Positions 49,138 to 59,435 of a DNA stretch of 64,000 bases are shown here, piece after piece. Location of the stretch: NCBI GenBank assembly GCA_964035575.1, contig OZ037834.1, positions 775,598 through 839,597 of the forward strand, written 5' to 3'. The translations under genes and the position numbers were made by a program. Within the stretch, counting starts at the first letter, position 1, and each line of letters begins with the position of its first letter. Source of the stretch: Rhynchopus sp. YZ270_cl-10 (Eukaryota; Euglenozoa; Diplonemea; Diplonemida; Diplonemidae). Under the pieces are notes generated by a model. It saw nothing but the letters and a program-made list of their open reading frames with translations, made no database searches and had not been told where the DNA came from.

Positions 49138-51336
49138 AAAAAGGGGGGAGGTGTTTTTTTTTGATTTTTTCGAGCAGCGTGCCCCGAGAAAGGAAGTACA
49201 ACAAAAGCGGAATGTGTTGTAGCTGAAAGGGGGTGCTCCTTTTCTGCTACTTTCTGCTATTTTGGGGGTCGTCGGCCACACAGAATGTGTTGCATACCAA
49301 TAGAGGGATGCGAGGGGAGGGTGGGGGAGGGGGAATAGGGTACAACTTTTTTTGGGGGTGTTTTTTTTTCTGGGTGGGCCTGCATTGAGGTGTTTGTACT
49401 TATTCAACTTCACTTTTTTTTTTGTGCTTTTATCCGGACGGCTGGCGTACCGGAGGTGCCCGCATTCAGCTACCTTATTTTTTAGCTAAAAATTGGGTTT
49501 CTGTTTCACCTGTTCTGTTGTTGGCCACATGGGTACGTGATCATGGGTGTTTGATTGGTTGCTTTCATCCAGGCTGGCATGGTCTGCGAGTCAGTCGCAG
49601 AGGTGTGTGCCTGCAAGACCTGCCATTGTTCTTCAAGGAACTGTTGTTTGTGGTTGCACGGAGAGCACACTTCAGTCGTCAACTCAAACGCTCTCTCTTT
49701 TGTTTCTTTAGTTTTGTTTTCTTTTTTTTTAGTTTTGTTTCACTCTTGAGACACTCACATGTCATGTGTGTAGGTGTCAACGTCCGATTTTTGTTTAAAA
49801 GGTACATTGTCACGAGAGGGGGCTTTGTATTTCAAGTCATTTTGTTTTTTTGTTTGTTATGCTTATACGCAGTGTATCAGAAACTGGACCTGATTTACTG
49901 CCAAAAGGTAATTTTGTCAACACGCTTTCCTCCCCCTTTGAATCGTTCCCTTCAAACCCCACCGAAAGAGCTCCTAAGAATGGCTGCGGTCAACGAAAAG
50001 AAGAAGAGAAAAAAAATAGACACAAGTATTAGATTGGTGATGCAAATCAGTGGCAAAATTGGTTGCTCGTCAGCCGCTATTTCGCTACACCTTCGTTATG
50101 AAATAGGTGTGTATTTTTTTTATTTTGTGGCAAAAGTGTCACATTTTGCTTTTAATGATGTCCAGTGTACACTTGTGCGGTGCCAGAAGTCCGTGGTCCG
50201 CTGGGATTTTTGGTCCACAGATGCTCAAAAGTTATTATGAGCGCCAAAAAAATGTTTTACTTTTTGTTCTCTTTTCCCAATGTCACTTTTTACTTCTGTC
50301 TTCCTTTCTTTGTAAGTAGTTCACAGTGGTTAAAAGCTAAACGGCAGAATTACCTTCGGGCAAAACTTTTCTTAGGCAGGTTCTTCACGGCGGAGCTTTC
50401 TTTACCCACTTTCTATGTATTTTTTTTGTTCAATTCTAGTATTCTTTTTTATACGTCTCCGGCATCCCTTCCTCCCAGTGCACAAAGGTGACACACAGTG
50501 TCACATAAATAGTGCCCTGTGAAGGAGGTACTATCTTACCCAGGGACACCCTCGGGGGGCTCGTTTTCCCAACGTTTTGTGTTTTGTCTTCTTTCTTTCT
50601 TTTTCGGGTCAGACCAAGGGAGTTACTATTCCCTTGCCAAACCCACGAGGTGGATGAAGTGTTGCTGTTACTGTATTTCCTCCCGTGGGAAGGGGTATAC
50701 GGGGACTATTCTGTTTGTTGTCCTCCAGGAGGGAAAACCGTCCCCACCCCCCTACCAAACGTTAAGAGGGGGCTATATGAAACCCTGCTCACATGGTATC
50801 CGCAATACAAAAAAAAAAGACACATTTTTTTTTTTTGTATACACGCTCTCTCTCTCCACGGTCCACATCAGCCTCTGTGGCTGATGTGAAAGTGGGTGTG
50901 AAAATGGGTTGGTGTGACCACATCAGCCGGCTGCTGTGGCACACCAGCCGGCTGATGTGGCACAGGGAAAGGGACTCTCGAAAAATTTTTTTTGCCCCCC
51001 TTTTGGGCTAATTTCGACCCGCAAACCCGTAAACCCGCAAACCCGTCGACATCTCTCTCTCCTCTCCCCATTTCTTTCACCCTCCACCAAAAAATGTGTG
51101 TTTCGAAGATGGTCGAGAGTGTTACGTAGTACGTAGTACGTAGTACGTAGTACGTAGTACGTAGTACGTAGTACGTAGTACGTAGTACGTAGTACGTAGT
51201 ACGTAGTACGTAGTACGTAGTACGTAAAACATATCATATTACGTGGTCGTTGTGTGGGTATGGATTTCGAAACACTTACCACACCACCCTTTGTACAGAA
51301 CCAACCAAAAAACCACACTTTTTTTTTCTAAAAAAA
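49138..51336. other. Gene-poor, repeat-bearing
   Basis: No supported gene. Contains a partial GGTGTGGCT-type element (49216-49285); the ACGAGAGGGC module (49799-49845); a TTTTATCCGGACGGCTGGCG piece related to one near 30680; short inverted CACATCAGCC/GGCTGATGTG repeats at 50860-50960; and a 7-base microsatellite at 51124. The 272-codon open frame at 49422-50240 runs through repeat modules and is not believed. Confidence 0.6.
51124..51226. repeat. (ACGTAGT)n microsatellite
   Basis: Nearly fifteen tandem copies of a 7-base unit, about 110 bases upstream of the small gene at 51337. Confidence 0.97.
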
Positions 51337-51980
51337 ATGGAGAAGATCATTGCCGGAGCAGTGGGAATGGCGGGCATCACATACGTGGTAAACTCCCTCA
51401 TCGGGGCTGAGTTCAACAGCAGGTATGTGTTATTGGTGTTGAAAGGGGGTGCTGTTTTTGTGCTATTTTTCTGCTATTTTTGGGATTTGGATTTTTTGGT
51501 GCGGCGTGAAGGGAGGTGCTATTCGGTGCTACTTTCTGCTATTTTTCTGCTATTTTGGGGTCGTCAGAGCCACAACCAGTTATGGGTTTCACAACACCTC
51601 GTGTGCCCTTGTCCACTTCATCTACAGTCGTACAAACGAGCACCTAACAGTTTCCCCCCAAAACACCTTTCGAAAGACCTCTATTGTATTTCATACAAAG
51701 TAACGCGCCCTTCCTCTCCAACCCCCACGTCTACAAAACTATCAGGCAAAATTAAACAGAGCACAAAAGCACTTTCACAACAAAAAAAAGACAGTGGAGA
51801 TTGCACAAACTGTGGCAACACAACTGAGGCAACTACACTACTCCAACAATTTATCAAAAAAAAAAAAATCATTTTTCAAACCCCCCAAACGCCTTTCCAA
51901 AACACCTCACACCCAGGTACGGCAAGGCTGGACCCAAGAACGTTGAGAAGGACGCCAGCCAGAGAGGAGGTGGACACTAA
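51337..51980 (+). CDS. Tiny two-exon gene, 49-residue protein
   Basis: Exons 51337-51422 and 51917-51980, joined across a 494-bp GT-AG intron (AACAGCAG|GTATGT; CACACCCAG|GTACGG). The product starts MEKIIAGAVGMAGITYVV and ends SQRGGGH. Residues about 4-22 are hydrophobic and small, as in a single-pass or organelle inner-membrane peptide; the rest is basic and Gly-rich. Both exons are much more GC-rich than the intron, which holds copies of the GGTGTGGCT and CAACACAACTGAGGC modules. Unspliced, the frame stays open but reads into those repeats. I do not recognise the family. The gene model depends on the splice call. Confidence 0.5.
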
Positions 51981-53211
51981 GCGCCTTCTCCTACAACCCT
52001 TCCAACTTACCCCCTCCTCTCCTTTTTTACAGTGCCTGCCTCCATCAAAAGGTGTCCTCCTTTTGGTGGAGACATATTTTTTTTGCACTTCAACTTTTTT
52101 TTTTTGAGATGCTGTCGGCTTCCGGGATCATCTTCATAAAAAAATTTTGAGAAAAAAAAAATCCCCCTTTTTTTTTGAAAAGATGTGCCTAAATGTTGCA
52201 GGGTTGTTACTTTATTTCGCTTTTTTTTTTTACCGTTGTAACATCCTTGATTCGAGGCACATCGATTCCCTTTTTAAAAAAAGGTGACTAAGCACACCGA
52301 GAGAGGGCTTAGGTTCATCTTATAAAACCTTTTTTTTTTCGGTGTTGATTTCACACTAAGAGGAAAGCAGCGCTGAATCAGCTCCTCAACAGAAAAAAAA
52401 AACCCTCCCACACACACACACACCCCAAAACCAATTACCTCGGACTTTAACATTCTTTTGAGTCCAGTAAACAAATCACCTGATTTTTACCTATTATGTA
52501 TAGGCGTGTACAGAGGTCACGTATACGACGCGTATACAGTCCTATATGGTACAATACGGTCCAAAATTGCTTGCGCCTGTACACGACTATACGTGAGATA
52601 AAAAAAAAAATCGGGTGGAACAGCGAAAGATGTGAGAGAGTTTCGCTGGATTTTTTGCTCCGGTGCGAGGGATGGGATCGATTTTTTTTTTTGTGTGACG
52701 ACGTAAAAAAGAAAGCCCCTCATACTTAGTAAAGGGGGTGTAATAAAAAAGCCTTTTTTTTTTTTTTTGTGTGTTCCCTTTTTGTTTTTTTTTTAGTGGT
52801 TATCTGACAACTTTTCTCTTTTCTATATGTTTTTTTCCCCCTCCCAAAACAAAATTCTTTTTATACAATTCTATATGGTATATATTGGGGAAGCTGAAGC
52901 ACCCAAGGGAACATAAGCTAATTTTTAGCGGGGACTTTTTTTCAAAATGGATTCAGCTGTTTTTTTCAGAACGTCCATTATACTTTCTCTTCTTTGGTTT
53001 GAAAGATTATGAAACTCTTTTTTTTTATATCACATGTGAAAATGACTTTTTGCTGGGATCCTTCACAAACGGGGCGTGAAATAAAGTGAGCTTTTTTTCA
53101 CGCTTGCTCTTAGTAATTTCGCTGGAGGCGTGAAAAAAAGTTTCACTGGCGTGAAAAAAAGTTTCACTGTTTTCTGTCAGTCACAAAACCACACACTCCA
53201 CCCTACAAATC
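51981..53211. other. Intergenic, AT-rich
   Basis: No gene. A hairpin module copy is at 52282-52335. An imperfect inverted repeat (GCGTGTACAGAGGTCACGTA facing ACTATACGTGAG) lies at 52503-52596. From 53034 the left inverted end of the recombinase element begins, followed by three GCGTGAAA(A/T)AAAGT units up to 53168. Confidence 0.6.
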
Positions 53212-54504
53212 ATGCCAAGGACCAAGAAGAAGGAGGCTATGGAGGATCTGTATGAGACCGAGCTTCTGGCAGGGTTGAAGTCAAGCACTGCATACAAAAC
53301 GGAGTGGAATAAGTTTTTACAACACAATAAAATCACGGGGCGGAAGCAGCCAAGAGAAGAACATGTGGTCTCTTACTTGACACACCTGCGCGAAGAACGC
53401 AGCTACAAAGCCAGCTCATTATGGTCGTGCTACTCTAAGCTCAACTTTATGTTCAAGACGGAGTTCGACTTTTCACTAAAGGAGTACCACCGCATCGGGC
53501 TGTTGCTGAAGACCTGGGGAAGTGACGAATCGACGAAGAAGAGCAAGACGTTTTCGAAGGGAGAAGTGGAGATGTTTCTCAAGATGAGCGAGTTGAGCGA
53601 CTGCTACTGGTGTGTCCGCAAGGCTTACGTCGCGGTGTGTTTTCTGTCGGGAATGAGATGCACAGAAGCACTGATGCTTGAGATGACAAATTATCAGGAA
53701 TCACCAGTGGGATACCTCTTCACGTACCAGCACTGTGCTAAGGTGAAAAAGGCCGACATGGAGCGTGGGAGGTTTGTGGTACCAAGAGACAGCATCTACT
53801 TTTGTGTGGTGGAGGAGTACCTGAACCGGCGCTCACCAGTTTCACAGGAGGGTCGCTTCTTCATCACTGGAACTAAGACGACAGCTGACAGAACTACTAC
53901 TGGGACCTTTCGTGTGCAACCTCTTGGCATCAACAAAATGTACGGCATACCTGCAGAAGTCGCGAGGGTGCTTGCGCTGGACGGTTCGTACACTGGGCAC
54001 AGCTTCCGCAGGTCTTCTGCGACTCAAGCCGCTGAGGCAGGAGCATCTATTGTACAGATGCAACGCCACTATGGGTGGGTCAGTCAGGCAATGCCACAAA
54101 GGTACACCGAAGTCACACAGGCCGGTCAAGTTGCGATGTCACAGCTGTTGACACAGAACAACAGTCCCCCAACTCAGACGCCACAAGAAGTCAAGATTAA
54201 CATCAATGTGCAACAGAACAAACCATGATCATGAGTGCAAAAAAAAAAACCCCCCTTCTGTGATGCTCTATACACCTGCCCCCCCCCTACAGGCGAGATG
54301 AGTGGTGACATCTTGTAATTAGTACCAGTCATAGGAGGCATATATCAAAAAAAGTAACCCCTTCCCTGCTTTTGATTGATGTTCACATGTTCCCCTACTC
54401 TCATTCACACTCTCACTTACAGGTACCCACATTTTGTTCATAAAATCACTCTATTTTACGTCTCGTTTGTGAAGGATCCCAGCAAAAATATCATTTTCAC
54501 TTGT
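53034..54504 (+). mobile_element. Tyrosine-recombinase element with inverted ends
   Basis: The gene for a tyrosine recombinase lies between inverted repeats. The left, 53034-53070, contains GTGAAAATGACTTTTTGCTG and GGATCCTTCACAAAC; the right, 54464-54504, contains GTTTGTGAAGGATCCCAGCA and AAAATATCATTTTCAC. Weaker similarity continues inward (CGTGAAATAAAGTGA facing TCACTCTATTTTACG). It resembles Crypton DNA transposons in having only a recombinase, but Cryptons usually lack terminal inverted repeats. Exact ends are not fixed. Confidence 0.7.
53212..54228 (+). CDS. Tyrosine recombinase (phage-integrase family)
   Basis: 338 residues, uninterrupted. A helical, SAM-like core-binding region occupies about residues 10-110 (STAYKTEWNKFLQHN, VVSYLTHLREE). 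The catalytic set is complete: Arg149 in SGMRCTE, His263 and Arg266 in GHSFRRSSATQ, His286 in RHYGW, and Tyr298 in RYTEV. A Lys in the beta-hairpin (CAKVKKADM) is likely the sixth residue. The Gln-rich tail has no recognisable domain; in particular I see no GCR1-type DNA-binding domain. Such enzymes cut and rejoin DNA through a 3'-phosphotyrosine. Inverted repeats on both sides suggest it moves or inverts its own DNA. It looks intact and so possibly active. Confidence 0.9.
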   Translation: MPRTKKKEAMEDLYETELLAGLKSSTAYKTEWNKFLQHNKITGRKQPREEHVVSYLTHLREERSYKASSLWSCYSKLNFMFKTEFDFSLKEYHRIGLLLKTWGSDESTKKSKTFSKGEVEMFLKMSELSDCYWCVRKAYVAVCFLSGMRCTEALMLEMTNYQESPVGYLFTYQHCAKVKKADMERGRFVVPRDSIYFCVVEEYLNRRSPVSQEGRFFITGTKTTADRTTTGTFRVQPLGINKMYGIPAEVARVLALDGSYTGHSFRRSSATQAAEAGASIVQMQRHYGWVSQAMPQRYTEVTQAGQVAMSQLLTQNNSPPTQTPQEVKININVQQNKP

Positions 54505-54518
54505 AAAACAAAACTACG

Positions 54519-54676
54519 TATTAGTTTGAAATAAAGTGCGTTTTTTCACTTCCACGTATTTTGTCTCACTCGTGCTCTATTATTGCCCTCGCCTGCGGCT
54601 CGGGCAATAAACTCTCACTCGTGAGCCAAAATTACGTGGGCGTGAAAAAAAGTGCACTTTATTTCACGCTAATAAT
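54519..54676. repeat. Foldback element beside the recombinase
   Basis: Arms TTAGTTTGAAATAAAGTGCG and GTGCACTTTATTTCACGCTAA pair, as do TTTTGTCTCACTCGTG and CACTCGTGAGCCAAAA approximately, and ATTGCCCTCGC with GCTCGGGCAAT at the head. Its arm motif CGTGAAATAAAGTG also occurs just inside the left end of the recombinase element (53074-53090), which ties the two together. Confidence 0.82.
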
Positions 54677-55116
54677 TAGTTATTTTTTTCTCCGGAAACC
54701 AGACCGGGCCTTGGTACAATCGGTTTTACAGGAGGGGGACGCACAAAAAAAAAAACACAATAAAACAAAGCAAAAAAAAAACAAAACAAAAACAAAATAA
54801 AAAGCAAACACCCCGACGAGACGTGTTAAAAAAAAACCCCCCCCATTTCTTTCCCCTCTTTTTTTTTCTTATTCCTACCTAATCTTGAAAGGAGAAAATA
54901 GTATATTACCGGATACGGTCGCCAAATCATCCCTCGGAGGAGGATTTTGTGCCATCAACGAAAATCAACGTAACAGCTTTTGCTCACCTTTTTTTACCGA
55001 TCCTACTATTTTCTGATATCCTACTACTTTCTGCTATTTTGGGGTCGTCGGCCACACCAGTATATCATCATCCGATCAACCCACCAACCAACCCCACCCT
55101 CCTCCCTCCTCCCCTC

Positions 55117-55220
55117 CACACCACCCACACCACCCACACCACCCACACCACCCACACCACCCACACCACCCACACCACCCACACCACCCACACCACCCAC
55201 ACCACCCACACCACCCACAC
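55117..55220. repeat. (ACACCACCC)n minisatellite
   Basis: Eleven to twelve copies of a 9-base unit, about 60 bases before the CDP-diacylglycerol synthase start. Confidence 0.95.
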
Positions 55221-55280
55221 TTAGGGGGTTATCGGTGCCTTCCCCCTCTCTTTCTCTCTCTCTCCCTTTTTCTTTGAAAC

Positions 55281-56660
55281 ATGCCTCGTCGTGGAGCAAG
55301 CGTTCAGAATGCCGAGGTGGCTGCCAACCGTGGGCACACCTCATGCTCGAGCTCGAGTGAATGCGAGGAAGATGCGGGCCCTGTGTCGCCTTCCTCCCCT
55401 CCACAGACCCCGAAGTCAAATGCCGATTTGTTCAAACGCACGATCGGCACGTTCTTCATGTGTCTCCTCTTCGTGAGTGTACAGCATATTGGTCAGACGC
55501 TTGGGTTTGTGTTGGTTGCGTCCTGCCAAATTCTAATGTTCCACGAAATCATGAATATCCGCAAAAAGGAGTCTTTGGAAAAGGAAATCCCGCTTTCCAA
55601 GGTGCTCCATTGGTATATGTTTGCAGTGTGTCAGTTTTGCGCGATAACGTACAACATTAGAGTTCCATTGGTGCGGACCTGGCCGTTCATGGAGGCGTAT
55701 TTAAAGAACTATATGTTCATCGGATTTTCTGCTTATATGTTAGGAATTATTGCGTTTGTTTTGTCGTTGAAGCCTAATGTCGTTGGGGTAGCAAATGCCC
55801 TCCGCAGTGTCGGGGGGAAGCTGAGACGGAGACGTCCGGGAGGGGTACAACCTGCTGGAGGGGAACACCAGCACCAACACCACGCGCCCGCGAAGCCGCC
55901 AAAACAGATTTATTTCCGTTATCAATTTTCGCAGTTTGGGTGGTTGCATATGGGGTTGATCGTGTTCGGTGTGATGAGCTCCTGTTTTTACACAACTATG
56001 ATGGAGGGGATGATCTGGTTTACCCTTCCGGTGTCTTGCATTGTGCATAACGACTCCTGGGCATATGCTTGCGGGAAACTATTTGGATCGGTTCCGCTGA
56101 TTCCTACCTTATCGCCAAAGAAGACGTGGGAAGGGTTTCTTGGTGCCTGGTTTTTTACTACGTTGTGGGCATTCTGGTACAGCGATTTTTTGTCGTCGCA
56201 TAAAAGGTTTATTTGTCCGAAGACGAAATTTTTGTCGCCGATTGACTGTGAGGTGTCGTCGGTGTTTATCCCGCAGGAGTACGACGTGCCGGACTTCATT
56301 GCGAATGTGGTCGGGGTGGCCGTGGTAACGTTGAAGCCGGTTCAGCTTCATGCGATGGCGTTTTCAGCGTTTTCGTCGTTGTTCGCTCCGTTTGGGGGCT
56401 TCTTCGCGTCAGGTCTGAAGCGCGCATTCAATCTCAAAGACTTCGGCGACCTGATCCCAGGCCACGGAGGAATGATCGACAGAATGGACTGCCAGATTCT
56501 CATGGCGTTGTTCGTTTACGTGTATTTCTTCAACTTTATTACCGGGAGTGGAGGGGTGTGCAGTGGTGCGAGTGGTCTGTTCGCTACGTGCATCGGCAGA
56601 ATGACAGACGAACAAAAGAGGGGGCTCTTTGAAACGCTAGCAGGAGAGTTGGTATGTTAG
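55281..56660 (+). CDS. Phosphatidate cytidylyltransferase (CDP-DAG synthase)
   Basis: 459 residues, close to eukaryotic CDS1/CDS2 length. It condenses phosphatidic acid with CTP to CDP-diacylglycerol, the precursor of phosphatidylinositol and cardiolipin, in the ER membrane. The signature S-x-x-K-R-x4-K-D-x-G-D-x-x-P-x-H-G-G-x-x-D-R-x-D is complete (SGLKRAFNLKD from 377, then GHGGMIDRMD). Another conserved block is SPKKTWEGF (about 278). The N-terminal ~48 residues are Ser/Pro-rich and cytosolic, and seven or more hydrophobic segments follow. A basic loop with HQHQHHAPAKPP (about 195-210) is not a family feature I recognise. The start codon follows a CT-rich tract and TTTGAAAC. Confidence 0.95.
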   Translation: MPRRGASVQNAEVAANRGHTSCSSSSECEEDAGPVSPSSPPQTPKSNADLFKRTIGTFFMCLLFVSVQHIGQTLGFVLVASCQILMFHEIMNIRKKESLEKEIPLSKVLHWYMFAVCQFCAITYNIRVPLVRTWPFMEAYLKNYMFIGFSAYMLGIIAFVLSLKPNVVGVANALRSVGGKLRRRRPGGVQPAGGEHQHQHHAPAKPPKQIYFRYQFSQFGWLHMGLIVFGVMSSCFYTTMMEGMIWFTLPVSCIVHNDSWAYACGKLFGSVPLIPTLSPKKTWEGFLGAWFFTTLWAFWYSDFLSSHKRFICPKTKFLSPIDCEVSSVFIPQEYDVPDFIANVVGVAVVTLKPVQLHAMAFSAFSSLFAPFGGFFASGLKRAFNLKDFGDLIPGHGGMIDRMDCQILMALFVYVYFFNFITGSGGVCSGASGLFATCIGRMTDEQKRGLFETLAGELVC

Positions 56661-57907
56661 AGTTTGCTGTGATCTTCTTCCGTCCAAGAATTACTGCCTA
56701 TGATGGGGTGGCCCGGGGGGTACGGCGTCTAGCTTTTACAATTTTTTTCCCCCTTACACGTAGTGTTATTAGAAACTCGAATAATAAAGCCAACGTTTAA
56801 TCGCCTGATACCGACTATTTTCTCCTCCCCTTTAAAAATCACTTGCGCCAAAATTCAGATCTCATACACTGTTTTTGTCTGCGTTCAACGAAAATAATCT
56901 TCCCCCCTTTTTCTAGTCGAGTAATCAAGATCAGTTGGCAGACTGTAAGAGTCGAGTTTTTTTAAAAATCTGAAATGAATCTAATAAAAAAAATCACAAA
57001 TAATCACATTGATGAGTTATCAAACACTACGCAACACACTAGGACAGCCCTAGGGCCATTTTTCTGTGCAAGAAATTACCCTCACTAGGCATACAACGAC
57101 ACTCCACACCCTTGATATGTCTTGACATACCACATTACATCCACTCTTCAGGGCTACGTCGTACAGAACGGTATCGCAACGGCAACAGAGGGTCTATAGA
57201 AAGGTAAATCCTGTTGTTAAGAAGACGGAGGAGAGCGAAAAGGGCAAACAAACAAATATAATGCAACTAAGTTTTTCACAAAAAAAAAAAAGGGAAAAAG
57301 GGTGGGGAGGGAGGGTTTTTTTTTTTTTTGATTTTCATAAGATAGGGGGTGGGAGGAAGGAGAGGTCGGAGTTTTGTTTTGTGAAGAGAGGGGATAGATG
57401 TCTTTTCTTCTTTTTTAACCACACTTTTTACCATCTTTTTTTTAATAACCCTAAACACCCCACGCCATATTTTCATGCTACTTTTGAGTTTTTGGTTTTT
57501 GGGGCTGCTATTTTATTATTTTTTTTTGAGACAGGTCCGTGCCATGTCAAAAAAGCGTTCTAGCCTACCCTTTGGACCTTTGGAACCCTTTGGAAATTGG
57601 TGCCATCGTTTTTTGTTTTTTGTTTTTTTCTACCAGGTTCTGAGAACAGACCAGGTTTAACCTCCTTCTTGCTCTCTCTTGCTTTTTACGACTTCTATTT
57701 TAAGATGTGTGGGCGTAAAGCACATTCATTCTTAACAACCCTTCGTTGTCTTTTGTCTCTTTGCCTCTTTGAGAAATCGCCCCCTTTTTTTTATATTTTC
57801 GTTTCGGAGGGTCCAAAACAAAGTTATCCCCACCCCCCTTTTGGGTACTTTGTGGGTAATACACTTGTGTGCAAAAAAGAAGAACGAACTGAATAGTGGA
57901 ACACACT

Positions 57908-58115
57908 CTAGACCATACACTCGATATCGAGTCGCATGCGTGAATCATTTTCGCATTTCTCGCACACCATTCTCGCGAAAATCATTCTCGCTCACGTAGA
58001 CGGGTTTTGGTCGTGCAAGAATGAGCGATAATATTTTTTTCAGTCAGACCAGACTTTTTTTTGTGCGAGAATGCGAGAAAAATTTGCGCGACTCGTCATT
58101 GAGTGTATGTTCTAG
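57908..58115. mobile_element. 208-bp MITE with ~28-bp inverted ends
   Basis: Left CTAGACCATACACTCGATAT and right end GAGTGTATGTTCTAG are inverted copies, extended by CGAGTCGC / GCGACTCG. Inside, TTCGCATTTCTCGCAC and GTGCGAGAATGCGAG also face each other. No coding capacity. Confidence 0.82.
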
Positions 58116-58844
58116 GGTTGGCTATATACTGCGGGTTTGCACTACAACCAAGTTTTCAAAAAAAAAGTAATAATCTACGATTTGGAGTCTGTCGATGGTA
58201 ATATAGCCTTTTCGGGTTCAACATTGTATGCAAAACACCCTACCTCTCGGGTAATTTAGCAATACAAGCAAAACAAAACAAGCAAAAAAATAAAAATAAA
58301 AGAGTGGTCTTTGGGTACGGAGACTTGGCTGTCCATCTTTTTGTTTTTAAAGCCTTCTCTCAGGGCAGAGTCTTTTGGTTCTCCCCCCCTGGGTTACCCT
58401 CCCCCCCCTACGTTGGCAAAGCAAAAGAGGACACGCTATGTCCCTCCAGGCCTCTATGTGAAGGTGTATTAAAAAAAAGGGCGACATTGTTGTACAGATC
58501 CTACGGGTAGGTGATTGTCGATGCAACAAAAAAAAAAAAAACGGCAGTTACCTTAAAAAAAGCGTTCAGTATAGTGAAGTGAATCCTCAGGTGTCTGTAC
58601 TGATACACAAAGTTTTTTATAAAAAAAAAATGTTAGCCTTCGGGCGGCTTTGTGTACAGAACCCGTCCTCGGACAGGATGATTGTCGAAACTACAAAAAA
58701 AGAAGAAAAAATATTGTCTGGAAGTATTCTAACCCCTTCGATGAACTGTTGATTTGTATAAGGGACCTTGTGAGGGTGCTCCTCCGATAGCGGGAGGGCG
58801 CATCTTACGCGCAAAAACAATACAAAAACAAAAAAAGCATAGAT

Positions 58845-59230
58845 ACAGAATGCGCATCATGCGCAAATTGTGTAAAAAACACAAATTGTCATGCGCATAT
58901 TTTTTTGTGTTTTTTCTAAGAGAAAAACACAAAATTTTGCGCATTAAAAAAAACAGCAAAAAAATATGCGCATCTTAGAAAAACACACAAAACTTTGCGC
59001 GTTATGCGCATTATGCGCATTCTGATGCGCATATTTTTTGTGTGTTTTTCTAAGATGCGCATGTTTTTTGTGTTTTTTTTGGTATGCATACGTGCTATGC
59101 GCATACCAAAAAAACACAAAAAGACATGCGCATGAAGAAAAACACAAAAAAATATGCGCATCCACTTTTGTTTTTTTGTATGCGCATGACATAAAAAAAA
59201 CACACAAAAAACATGCGCATGATGCGCATT
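58845..59230. repeat. Cluster of ATGCGCAT palindromes
   Basis: About eighteen copies of TGCGCA, mostly as the palindrome ATGCGCAT, spaced by AAAAACACAAAA or its complement. The A-rich and T-rich spacers alternate in orientation, so neighbouring units can form hairpins. Confidence 0.9.
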
Positions 59231-59435
59231 CTCTAGCTATGAAAAAGCAAAAAAAATAAATACAAACGACCAAAAAAAGCGTTTCAAAAGAAACAAAATA
59301 CAAAAGAGAGAAAAACCCCCTTTCCCACCCCCCCAATACTTTTATTCAGCTCTCCTCTCTCCCGCATCTCTTGCATTGCGATTAGGACATACGAATCCTC
59401 CTTTTTTAGCTAGCGGAGCTTTGATAACGATGTAT

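Larger units (their letters stand above)
54229..55280. other. Intergenic after the recombinase
   Basis: Holds the right inverted end (54464-54504), the hairpin element at 54519-54676, A/C tracts, a GGTGTGGCT-type partial copy (55008-55065), the ACACCACCC array and a CT-rich tract before the next start codon. No gene. Confidence 0.65.
56661..59435. other. Gene-poor, repeat-rich stretch
   Basis: No gene. Inverted GTTTGATAAC-type module near 57010-57110, a miniature element at 57908, two copies of a TTGTTGTACAGATCC...GATTGTCG module (about 58488 and 58645; another at 63470), and the ATGCGCAT cluster at 58845-59230. Long A and T tracts throughout. Confidence 0.6.

Noticed and set aside
49422-50240. 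A 272-codon open frame on the + strand
   Set aside because: It runs through dispersed repeat modules and T tracts and has no recognisable domain or coding-like composition.
51250-52107. A 285-codon unspliced frame covering the small two-exon gene
   Set aside because: After the first exon it reads through copies of two dispersed modules; the spliced model is more economical.
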